A stretch of 39,297 nucleotides of DNA from Candidatus Rifleibacteriota bacterium. GTDB taxonomy: Bacteria; Riflebacteria; Ozemobacteria; Ozemobacterales; Ozemobacteraceae. The stretch is from contig JAKQOH010000072.1 of NCBI GenBank assembly GCA_029565415.1, positions 1 through 39,297 of the forward strand. Reading direction: 5' to 3'. How positions within the stretch are numbered: position 1 is the first letter of the stretch; every line of letters begins with the position of its first letter. Made by a program: the position numbers and the translations under genes. The notes under the pieces were generated by a model that was not told where the DNA came from, searched no databases, and saw nothing but the letters and a program-made list of their open reading frames with translations. Positions 32,542-39,297 of this stretch are shown one piece after another.

Positions 32542-33210
32542 ATGATGGGACTCGGGCTTGTGCATATCTACGGCGGTTTTCTGCTGTTCGGCGTCGGGTA
32601 TGCCGTGATGGTGACGCTTCTGGGCAATCTCGGGGGTGACCATGGCGGCGACGGCGATGCCGGTGATGTCGGGCATGTCGATGTGGCGCACGATGCCGGC
32701 GGCAGCCACGATGTCGCACACGGCGATGCCGGAGACGGCGACGGCGGCTCGGGTGGCGATGTCGGGCTTTCCCCGTTCAGTCCGCTGATGATCGCGACGT
32801 TCGCGACGCTGTTCGGCGGTCTCGGATTCATCACGCTCGGGATTTTCGGCTCGATTCCGCTGATGCCGCAAGTGGTGTCGAACGGGGTCAGCATCCTGCT
32901 TTCGGCGGCGTTGGCCGTCATCTTGTCGAGTTACTTTTCGTTCTTCCTGGTGAAACTGTTCGTCAAGACGGAAACCGGCGGCATGGTCTCGACGAGCCGG
33001 CTGATCGGCTGCGAAGCCGAAGCCAGTCTCGACATGACGCCCGGCAAGATGGGCGAGGTGACGTACCTGCACGGCGGCAGCCGCCAGAACGGCATGGCGA
33101 TGCTGGTCGAAGGCTCGGCGGCCGTGAAGAAGGGCCAATGCGTCGAGATCGTTTCCATCAAGGAAAACATCATCTATGTGAAGCCGGTCGAACCGCCCCC
33201 GGCGATCTGA
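32542..33210 (+). CDS. NfeD-like membrane protein with Asp/His/Gly-rich loop
   Basis: Three in-frame starts lie close together (GTG 32533, ATG 32536, ATG 32542). I took 32542 because GGGGG then lies 8 bases upstream. The protein has an N-terminal hydrophobic helix (YGGFLLFGVGYAVMVTLLG) and then a 40-residue loop made almost only of Gly, Asp, His and Ala, with repeated GDAGD, DVAHDAG and HGDAGDGD. Two more helices follow (MIATFATLFGGLGFITLGIFG and VSILLSAALAVILSSYFSFFLV). An OB-fold C-terminal domain with VKKGQCVEIVSIKENIIYVKP is typical of NfeD/YuaF. NfeD proteins pair with flotillins in membrane microdomains, and a flotillin gene follows. The loop may bind divalent metals (inference). Confidence 0.8.
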   Translation: MMGLGLVHIYGGFLLFGVGYAVMVTLLGNLGGDHGGDGDAGDVGHVDVAHDAGGSHDVAHGDAGDGDGGSGGDVGLSPFSPLMIATFATLFGGLGFITLGIFGSIPLMPQVVSNGVSILLSAALAVILSSYFSFFLVKLFVKTETGGMVSTSRLIGCEAEASLDMTPGKMGEVTYLHGGSRQNGMAMLVEGSAAVKKGQCVEIVSIKENIIYVKPVEPPPAI

Positions 33211-33247
33211 CGTGGCAGGAAGATGCGGATCTGATGCCCGGTATTGC

Positions 33248-33276
33248 TTGACGGTGTCCGGCTGCTGCGCTAAGAT
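33248..33276 (+). promoter_or_regulatory. Sigma-70 promoter of the flotillin gene
   Basis: TTGACG (33248-33253), 17 bases, TAAGAT (33271-33276). Transcription should begin near 33284, giving a leader of about 38 bases that contains GAGGAG 8 bases before the ATG at 33322. The flotillin gene can therefore be expressed separately from the NfeD-like gene. Confidence 0.8.
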
Positions 33277-33321
33277 GCCCTGACGCCGTTCTTTCATCCC
33301 CCAGCGAGAGGAGAGATATCC

Positions 33322-34980
33322 ATGGAAATGACTTCGATGATTGCCCTGGGTGTGCTCGGTATTCTGGTTTTCGTGTTCCTGATCATCCTTCTGTGGGCCG
33401 GTCGCGTGCAGACCGTCGGCCCCAACGAGGTGCTGATCATTTCTGGCGGATCTCACACCGTCGTCGATCCGAACGGGAACAAGCACACGCTCGGCTTCAA
33501 GGTCGTCAAGGGCGGCCGCGCCTTCGTCTGGCCGATCATCGAACGCGCCGAACGGCTTTCCCTCGAGCTGATGACGCTCGAGATCCAGACTCCCGAAGTC
33601 ATGACCAACTCCGGCGTTCCCGTCATGGTCGATGGCGTCGCCCAGATCAAGGTCAAGAGCGAGGAGTTCGCGATTCACACCGCCGCCGAGCAGTTCCTCG
33701 GGAAGTCCAAATCCGAGATCATGGGAATCGCGCATCAGACGCTGGAAGGCCACCTGCGCGCCATTCTCGGCACGATGGAAGTCGAAGAGATCATCAAGAA
33801 CCGGGACAAGTTCGCCTCGAACGTCCAGGAGGTTTCGGCCCCCGATCTGGCCCGCATGGGCCTCGTGATCGTGTCCTTCACGATCAAGGATATCCGCGAC
33901 AAGCAGGGCTACCTGGAATCGCTGGGCAAGAAGGCCATCGCCGAACGCCAGCGCGATGCCGCGATCGGTCAGGCCGAGGCGCAGCGCGACGCCGAGATCA
34001 AACGCTCCGAGGCGACCGCCAAGGCCGTCGAGGAGTCGAGTAAGTTCAACAAGCAGGCCCAGGTGACCAAGCTGGCCAACGAGACCGTCGTGGCCGAGGC
34101 GCATCGCAACAACCGCATCAAGGTCGCCGAATACGAAGGCGCGGTCAACCAGAAGAAGGCCGATGCCGACAAGGCTTACGACCTGCAGAAGTTCAAGGTC
34201 GATCAGCTCGTCCGGGCCGAAGAGCTGCAGGTCACCGTCATCGCGAAGCAGAAAGAGATCGAGATCCAGCAGCAGGAAATCAAGCGGCGCGAGCTCGAAC
34301 TGATCGCCACCGTCGAGCGGCCGGCCGAGGCCGAGCGCAAGAAGGTCGAGACGCTGTCCCAGGCCGAGCAGTTCAAGCTGAAGACGACCGCCGAAGGCGA
34401 GGCCGAGTCCGCCAGGCTGCGTGGTCTTGCCCGGGCCGATGTCGAGCGCGCCGAAGGAACGGCTGCGGCCGATGTTTCGAAGATCAAGGGGAACACCGAG
34501 GCCGAGGTCAAGAAGAGTCAGGGTCTCGCCGATGCCGACATCATCCGGGCGAAGGCGATGTCCCAGGCCGAAGGCGTGAAGGCGATGGGTCTTGCCGAGG
34601 CCGAAACCCGCCGCGCTGTCGGTCTGGCCGAAGCCGAGGCGATGGAGAAAAAGGCGGCTGCCTGGAAATCCTACAACGAGGCCGCCATCAGCCAGATGTT
34701 CATCGAAAAACTGCCCGAGATCGTGCGTGCCGTCTCCGAGCCCCTGAGCAAGACCGAGAAGATCGTCATGATCAGCAACGGCGGCGAGGGAGTCGGGGCC
34801 TCGAAGATCACCAAGGAGATCATCGACGTGGTCACCCAGGTGCCGCCGATGCTCGAGGCCGTGACCGGCGTCGACATGCGCGAGATGCTCGGCAAGGTGA
34901 AGGGCGTGGCCTCCGCCGTCGCCGGCGAAGCCCCGAAGCCCGGCCCCCATACCCCTCCCGCGGGCAAAACCAAGGGATGA
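33322..34980 (+). CDS. Flotillin/SPFH-domain protein
   Basis: The 552-residue protein has an N-terminal membrane helix (LGVLGILVFVFLIILLWAG), an SPFH/band-7 domain (about 30-200) with VGPNEVLIISGG, GVAQIKVKS, RAILGTMEVEEIIKNRD, and MGLVIVSFTIKDI. A long coiled coil (about 200-460) follows, full of A-E-A/E-A-E repeats typical of flotillins (AEAQRDAEIKRSEA, GLADADIIRAKAMSQAEG). The C-terminus is the flotillin oligomerisation region and a Pro/Lys tail. Flotillins build membrane microdomains and oligomeric rafts at the inner membrane. It has its own promoter and a strong terminator at 35003-35038. Confidence 0.94.
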   Translation: MEMTSMIALGVLGILVFVFLIILLWAGRVQTVGPNEVLIISGGSHTVVDPNGNKHTLGFKVVKGGRAFVWPIIERAERLSLELMTLEIQTPEVMTNSGVPVMVDGVAQIKVKSEEFAIHTAAEQFLGKSKSEIMGIAHQTLEGHLRAILGTMEVEEIIKNRDKFASNVQEVSAPDLARMGLVIVSFTIKDIRDKQGYLESLGKKAIAERQRDAAIGQAEAQRDAEIKRSEATAKAVEESSKFNKQAQVTKLANETVVAEAHRNNRIKVAEYEGAVNQKKADADKAYDLQKFKVDQLVRAEELQVTVIAKQKEIEIQQQEIKRRELELIATVERPAEAERKKVETLSQAEQFKLKTTAEGEAESARLRGLARADVERAEGTAAADVSKIKGNTEAEVKKSQGLADADIIRAKAMSQAEGVKAMGLAEAETRRAVGLAEAEAMEKKAAAWKSYNEAAISQMFIEKLPEIVRAVSEPLSKTEKIVMISNGGEGVGASKITKEIIDVVTQVPPMLEAVTGVDMREMLGKVKGVASAVAGEAPKPGPHTPPAGKTKG

Positions 34981-35002
34981 CCCGGTTCCCGATCTGAAGT
35001 TC

Positions 35003-35038
35003 CGAGAACCCGTTTCGGTTCGCCGAAGCGGGTTCTCG
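35003..35038 (+). terminator. Terminator after flotillin
   Basis: A 16-bp stem (35003-35018 with 35023-35038, one G-T pair) closes a TTCG tetraloop. It starts 23 bases past the flotillin stop. The following bases are GT-rich (TTCGTTG) rather than a pure T run, but the stem is very stable. Confidence 0.85.
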
Positions 35039-35041
35039 TTC

Positions 35042-35101
35042 GTTGATATCCGATTAAGTATATATAAACTATTCTACATAATTCGCAGAAGGTGTAATGT
35101 T
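35042..35101 (+). promoter_or_regulatory. AT-rich promoter region and RBS of the SLBB gene
   Basis: This is the most AT-rich intergenic stretch of the window. It contains TTGATA (from 35042), TATATA/TAAACT and TATTCT hexamers, so one or more promoters are likely, but I cannot decide which pair is used. One option is TTGATA with TAAACT at a 16-base spacing. AAGGTG lies 8 bases before the ATG at 35102 and is a good ribosome binding site. Confidence 0.5.
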
Positions 35102-37873
35102 ATGACCAGGTTCCATTCGTTCGTTGCCGCTGGCTTTATTGCATGTATGATTGCTGGCGGGGCCGCCGTTGCCCAGACCCGTCCGTCGCCGGAAGCACTG
35201 GCTGGTCTTCGATCGTATCAGCAGAATCCGTCCGTGCCCGGGGAACGCATGAAGCCCGGGCGATTCAATGAAGTGACGGACTCGATCCGTACGGATTCGG
35301 ACCTCGGTGCCAAAGATGAACTCAAACTCGTCGAAGGGGAAACCCGTGCCGATCCTCAGCAGTTGAAAAAGCGGATTGAGATCCTCGAGGAGATTCTGCG
35401 GCGGAAAATCGAGGCAGAAGTTGCCATTGAGGAACGAAATAAAATAAAGCAGGAAATAAAAAACAACGAATTCATCCTCCGGAATGTTGGTGGGGTTTAC
35501 CGAGAGCGGCCGGGCGAGCTGGATATCGATGACATGCCACTTGTCGATGACGGGATGATCCGCAGGAAAACGGATGAGGCTCTTGGCCGCGAGATTGCCG
35601 ACAAGCCCTTTGGCACCGATTTTTTTGCCTCGGCCAGAGAAGTTTCGGCGACGCCTGACAATCTCAGCGTGCCTTCGACGTATGTCCTGGGGCCCGGTGA
35701 CAGTCTGAAGATCATCATTTGGTCGGATATGGGCGATGAAACTGTCTATGACGTCGTTGTCAATCCCGAAGGCCAGGTTTACATCCCGATCATCGGTCTT
35801 CTGGGCGTTACCGGTTCGACCGTGGGCCAGTTCGAGCAGACGGTTATCGGCAGCCTCTCAGGCAAATTTGCCCATTTCAAGGGCCAGGTCACGCTGACGA
35901 AGGTTCGCACACTCCAGATTTTCGTGACGGGCGAGGTTGCACAGCCGGGCGCCATGGCGATTTCGGCTCTTTCGACGGCCTTCCAGGCCCTGTATCGCGC
36001 TGGAGGGCCGAATCTGCGTGGCTCGATGCGAAAGATCCGGATCATGCGCGGCAGCCAGGTCGTTTCAAATATTGATCTCTATAAATATCTGATGACGGGC
36101 GACAAAACCCAGGATGTCGCCCTCGAGAACGGGGATACGTTGTTCGTGCCGCCGACGGGGCCTCGCGTGGCAATCCGGGGAGAGGTCATTCGGCCGGCCA
36201 GATTCGAGCTTGCCGAGGAGAAGAACCTGGCCGACGTTCTGGCTCTTGCCGGCGGAATTCAGCCATCTGCAAGCTCGCTTCGCATCAAGGTTTATCGCTG
36301 GCAGGGCGATCAACGACGCAAGATGCTTGACGTTGGAATGACCGAGGATGCGGGTGCGCTGTCGTCATTCCGTGTTGCCAGCGGAGACGAGATCGAGGTC
36401 GAAAAAGCCCTCGAGGAGATCTCCAACGGCGTTCTGATCGAAGGGGCCGTCTGGCGGCCTGGGGAGTATGCAGCAGGTGAAGGCGTCACGCTTGCAGCTC
36501 TGTTGAAGCGGGCCGGCGGTCTCAAATCCGAGGAGGCCGCCGCCAGCGGCCAGTTGATCAGAAAACTCGATGGCGGCCACGAGAGCATCATCACCTTCGA
36601 TCCGATCAAGGCGATTGCCGGCGGGAAAGACGGAGAACTGCAGCTACAGGCCAGGGATCTGATTCGGGTCTTCTCCAAGAGCGAAATCGAAGCTGATATC
36701 CGGTTCGTGACGATTTCCGGAGCTGTGCGTCGCCCAGGAGAATATATTTATCGCGATGGAATGAAAATCAGGGATCTCGTGCTCAGAGCGAAGGGATTGA
36801 CACCAGATTCGGCTGGCGAGGCCGAAGTGGCGAGAGTTGCCAAAGGACGCACGAGTGAAATGAAACGGATCGATCTCAAGAAAATCCTCCAGAATCCCAA
36901 GGATCCGGATAATCTCCCGGTTCAGCCGCTGGATAAAGTCAACATCCTGGCCCGAGGGGATATCATTCTCGAATCCGAAGTCGTCATCCTGAAAGGCGAA
37001 GTGAAAAAACCGGGACCCTATGCCCTGCGCAATCGGGGTGAAACCTTGGAGGAGCTGATCAAACGTGCGGGGGGATTTACGGACGCTGCCTTTCCCGAGG
37101 GCGCCATCTTCATGCGCAAAATTGGAAACATTGCCGATGATGAGCAGCTGAACGCGGCAGAACAGGTCCGCAAGGAACTGTTCCACCAGGCAAACATCGA
37201 TATGCGTGCAGAACTCCTGCGAGCAGGGGCGAAATTGTCGGATGTTGTCGATCAGCAGTCGCGTAACGAAATACTCGATATGCCGTCCGGTGATCCCCAA
37301 CTCGATGCTGAGCTCAAGTCGGGATTATTGGGGCGGAAACGGAAGACGAAGCGTGAAGAATTCATTCAGAGTTTGTCGGCTGAATCTCAAACGACGAAAT
37401 ATGGCACGCTGGAACTGTCGTCCCGGAGTTTCCGGCAGGATGCCCTCCGGATTCCCATCCGGCTGAAAGGGCTGAAAGATCGGGCACGCGGGAGGAACAA
37501 CGGGGATGACATCGTGCTGCGAAACGGCGATGAGATCACGATTCCGCCGATTCCCGACACCGTTTCGGTCGTGGGCGCCGTTGTGAACCCCTCGACCCTG
37601 ATTTATCGCGAAGGTATGAGTGCCCGCAGCTATATCAACAGCGTGGGTGGCTTCGCCGAACACTCGAACCACGGCAAGACGATCGTCGTCCGGGCGAACG
37701 GGGAAGTCGTGCCGCTGCGCCGTGTGGGATCGATCCGGCGTGGCGATATCGTGGTGGTGCCGCCGAAACCGCGCCTGGTCCGACGCAACAAACTCCAGGA
37801 AACCAGCCAGATCGCCCAGATTCTCGGAAACCTGGCCGTGGTGTACAAAGTGGCGCTTGATGCCAATAATTGA
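35102..37873 (+). CDS. Multi-SLBB polysaccharide-export (Wza-like) protein
   Basis: The 923-residue protein has a signal peptide (FVAAGFIACMIAGGAAVAQ, cut near AQTRP). A charged helical region (about 60-130) follows, then a Poly_export domain starting at YVLGPGDSLKIIIW (about residue 193). About six SLBB units come next, each of the form 'G-x-V-x-x-P-G-x-y ... L-L-x-R-A-G-G'. They start near 274, 356, 444, 535, 626 and 821 (examples: VTGEVAQPGAMAI, IEGAVWRPGEYAAG, ISGAVRRPGEYIY, KGEVKKPGPYAL). Such proteins form outer-membrane channels for capsule or exopolysaccharide export. Wza itself has about 380 residues and fewer repeats, so this is an enlarged type. No kinase or glycosyltransferase genes are in view. 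Its codon use is richer in A/T than its neighbours. Confidence 0.92.
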   Translation: MTRFHSFVAAGFIACMIAGGAAVAQTRPSPEALAGLRSYQQNPSVPGERMKPGRFNEVTDSIRTDSDLGAKDELKLVEGETRADPQQLKKRIEILEEILRRKIEAEVAIEERNKIKQEIKNNEFILRNVGGVYRERPGELDIDDMPLVDDGMIRRKTDEALGREIADKPFGTDFFASAREVSATPDNLSVPSTYVLGPGDSLKIIIWSDMGDETVYDVVVNPEGQVYIPIIGLLGVTGSTVGQFEQTVIGSLSGKFAHFKGQVTLTKVRTLQIFVTGEVAQPGAMAISALSTAFQALYRAGGPNLRGSMRKIRIMRGSQVVSNIDLYKYLMTGDKTQDVALENGDTLFVPPTGPRVAIRGEVIRPARFELAEEKNLADVLALAGGIQPSASSLRIKVYRWQGDQRRKMLDVGMTEDAGALSSFRVASGDEIEVEKALEEISNGVLIEGAVWRPGEYAAGEGVTLAALLKRAGGLKSEEAAASGQLIRKLDGGHESIITFDPIKAIAGGKDGELQLQARDLIRVFSKSEIEADIRFVTISGAVRRPGEYIYRDGMKIRDLVLRAKGLTPDSAGEAEVARVAKGRTSEMKRIDLKKILQNPKDPDNLPVQPLDKVNILARGDIILESEVVILKGEVKKPGPYALRNRGETLEELIKRAGGFTDAAFPEGAIFMRKIGNIADDEQLNAAEQVRKELFHQANIDMRAELLRAGAKLSDVVDQQSRNEILDMPSGDPQLDAELKSGLLGRKRKTKREEFIQSLSAESQTTKYGTLELSSRSFRQDALRIPIRLKGLKDRARGRNNGDDIVLRNGDEITIPPIPDTVSVVGAVVNPSTLIYREGMSARSYINSVGGFAEHSNHGKTIVVRANGEVVPLRRVGSIRRGDIVVVPPKPRLVRRNKLQETSQIAQILGNLAVVYKVALDANN

Positions 37874-37897
37874 GAACGCGAACGAGGAGAAGAACGT

Positions 37898-39247
37898 ATG
37901 AGTCCACAACGGGAACCCGTCCGGCAGATCGTCAAGCGCAACGGCCGCGTGGTGCCGTTCGACAAGGAAAAAATCGTTCAGGCGATCTTTCGCGCCGCAA
38001 CGGAAGTCGGCGGTGAGGACCGGCGTCTTGCCGAGATTCTCGCCGACAAGGTCGTGCATCACCTCGAGCTCACGAAACAGCCCCCGGCCCTGCCCAGCGT
38101 CGAGGAAGTCCAGGACCTGATCGAGAAGGAGCTGATCGAGGACGGCCACGCGAAAACCGCCAAAGCGTTCATCCTCTACCGGCACGAGCACGCCAAACTT
38201 CGCCAGGGCCGGGAACAATACTCCGCCACGTCGGGCAACATTCCCTACAAGAAAATCTGGCAGGTGCTGACCTGGGCGATCGACCACGACTGCTTCAGCA
38301 TCGAACGCATCAACCAGCGCATCGCGAACGGCACGTATCCCCAGCTCGTACAGGAAGTGACTGAAAAATATGAGGCCGACCTCAAAGCCGCCGTCGACAA
38401 GATCATCGCACGCAAGGATCAGGTCAGAATCGTGATCATCGCCGGGCCTTCGAGTTCCGGCAAGACGACGACGACGATCAAGATGGGCGAGTTCCTGTCA
38501 CAGCATGGGTTCGAACTGATCGCGATGAATCTCGACAACTACTTCTTCGATCTTTCGCACCATCCGCGTGACGAATTCGGCGATTACGACTTCGAAACAC
38601 CCCAGGCCCTCGATCTGGAGCTGATCAATCGCCATCTGGCCGAGCTGATGGACGGCAAGACCATCCAGATGCCTCGCTACAACTTCAAGACCGGCAAACG
38701 CGAAGTTGAAACCGATCCCCTGAAACTCGAAAACAATCAGATCCTGCTGCTCGACAGCCTGCACGGTCTCTATGGCCCCATGACCGACAGCGTGCCGGCC
38801 GAAAAAAAGTTCAAGCTGTATATCGAAACCCTGTGTCAGATCAAGGACAAGGACGGCGAGTTCCTGCGCTGGACGGACATCCGGCTTCTGCGCCGCATGG
38901 TCCGCGATTCATGGCACCGCAGCTACGGCCCGAAACAGACCCTCGAACACTGGCATTACGTTCGCCGGTCCGAAATCCAGCACATCATTCCCTTCCTGGG
39001 AACGGTCGACCACGTCATCGATGGCTCGCTGGCCTACGAACTGCCGGTCTACAAGAAGCATCTCTTCAAGTGGTTTCCGGAGTTCCTCGAGGCATACCGC
39101 AACGAGCCCAAACGACAGGATGCCTACATCCGGGCCAAACGCGTTCACGACCTTCTCGAATCGATCACGGTCTGGGAAGACGAGTCCGTCATTCCCAAGA
39201 ACGCTCTCATCCGCGAATACATTGGCGGTAGTTGCTATAAATATTGA
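37898..39247 (+). CDS. ATP-cone domain fused to uridine-kinase-like P-loop kinase
   Basis: The 449-residue protein has an N-terminal ATP-cone (about 8-100: VKRNGRVVPFDKEKIVQAIFRAA, then VEEVQDLIEKELIEDGHAKTAKAFILYRHEH), the nucleotide-sensing module of ribonucleotide reductase and NrdR. From about 165 follows a phosphoribulokinase/uridine kinase fold, with Walker A GPSSSGKTT (183-191), LDNYFFDL, MPRYNFKTGKRE and LLLDSLHGLYG. The kinase probably phosphorylates uridine/cytidine or a related substrate, with the cone sensing ATP/dATP (inference). A similar cone-kinase layout is known in archaeal 2-phosphoglycerate kinase. It starts 24 bases after the SLBB gene, with GAGGAG 8 bases before its ATG. 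Confidence 0.88.
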   Translation: MSPQREPVRQIVKRNGRVVPFDKEKIVQAIFRAATEVGGEDRRLAEILADKVVHHLELTKQPPALPSVEEVQDLIEKELIEDGHAKTAKAFILYRHEHAKLRQGREQYSATSGNIPYKKIWQVLTWAIDHDCFSIERINQRIANGTYPQLVQEVTEKYEADLKAAVDKIIARKDQVRIVIIAGPSSSGKTTTTIKMGEFLSQHGFELIAMNLDNYFFDLSHHPRDEFGDYDFETPQALDLELINRHLAELMDGKTIQMPRYNFKTGKREVETDPLKLENNQILLLDSLHGLYGPMTDSVPAEKKFKLYIETLCQIKDKDGEFLRWTDIRLLRRMVRDSWHRSYGPKQTLEHWHYVRRSEIQHIIPFLGTVDHVIDGSLAYELPVYKKHLFKWFPEFLEAYRNEPKRQDAYIRAKRVHDLLESITVWEDESVIPKNALIREYIGGSCYKY

Positions 39248-39272
39248 CGGGTAAATAAAAAGAACATCGTAG

Positions 39273-39292
39273 GGGCGCATCGCGATGCGCCC
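39273..39292. repeat. Palindromic intergenic repeat, possible terminator
   Basis: GGGCGCATCG followed directly by its reverse complement gives a perfect 20-bp palindrome just before the window's end, preceded by GTAG. The GTAGGGGCGCAT(C/T)GCGATGCGCCC form is a kind of dispersed repeat I have seen in several genomes, but only one copy is visible here. It could also terminate the kinase transcript, whose stop is 26 bases upstream; no T run follows. Confidence 0.45.
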
Positions 39293-39297
39293 GCAAC

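Noticed and set aside
32233..34950. Open frame of about 900 codons on the minus strand opposite YraN, NfeD and flotillin
   Set aside because: It spans three convincing plus-strand genes with their promoters and RBS; its length comes from GC bias and the flotillin Ala/Glu repeats.

Overview
The window is a dense, GC-rich (roughly two-thirds G+C by eye), mostly operonic stretch of a bacterial chromosome. I see no phage, insertion sequence, CRISPR array or rRNA. Signs of an outer membrane are an SLBB polysaccharide-export protein, a predicted beta-barrel protein ending in Phe, and lipoprotein-type signal peptides. Flotillin/NfeD, a mannose-family PTS and very large HEAT-repeat proteins with a zinc ribbon suggest a deep-branching diderm. 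Candidate phylum Riflebacteria/Ozemobacteria would fit, but this is a guess from gene content and needs marker-gene phylogeny.

Layout, left to right. (1) 1-1313: the end of a beta-propeller protein gene, then a FUN14-domain membrane protein. (2) 1412-2322, minus strand: a secreted protein of unknown function and tRNA-Pro(CGG), each with a visible promoter and a hairpin terminator. (3) 2463-8504: a four-gene plus-strand operon with start/stop overlaps, encoding an unknown membrane protein, a GAF-GAF-HD-GYP sensor, RecJ with an internal insertion, and a ComFB-family protein. It ends at a perfect 46-bp palindrome. (4) 8627-12820, minus: a 1397-residue zinc-ribbon/HEAT-repeat protein. (5) 12966-20426, minus: a nine-gene operon behind a perfect consensus sigma-70 promoter. 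It encodes a HutP-like protein, EIIA, EIIB, an ABC sugar-type ATPase, a sugar-binding lipoprotein, EIIC, EIID, HPr and Enzyme I.

(6) 20594-24810: an outer-membrane-like protein, FolE2, and small or unknown exported proteins. (7) 24807-27392: a large radical SAM protein. (8) 27414-32407: a GlcD/GlcF-like dehydrogenase pair, RNase HII, a FliK-like and a FlhB-C-like protein, and YraN. (9) 32542-34980: an NfeD/flotillin pair. (10) 35102-39247: a multi-SLBB export protein and an ATP-cone/uridine-kinase fusion, ending near a palindromic repeat at the right edge.

How the parts work together. The PTS operon carries a whole phosphorelay (EI, HPr, EIIA, EIIB, EIIC/D). Inserted in it are two ABC-transporter parts without their permeases, and a HutP-like protein comes first. 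This hybrid is the most unusual layout here. The HD-GYP/RecJ/ComFB operon may join c-di-GMP breakdown, DNA processing and a candidate c-di-GMP-binding protein. Several genes (2463, 20594, 22460 minus, 27414) have a -10-like hexamer only 5-9 bases before the start codon and no clear ribosome binding site, which suggests leaderless mRNAs.
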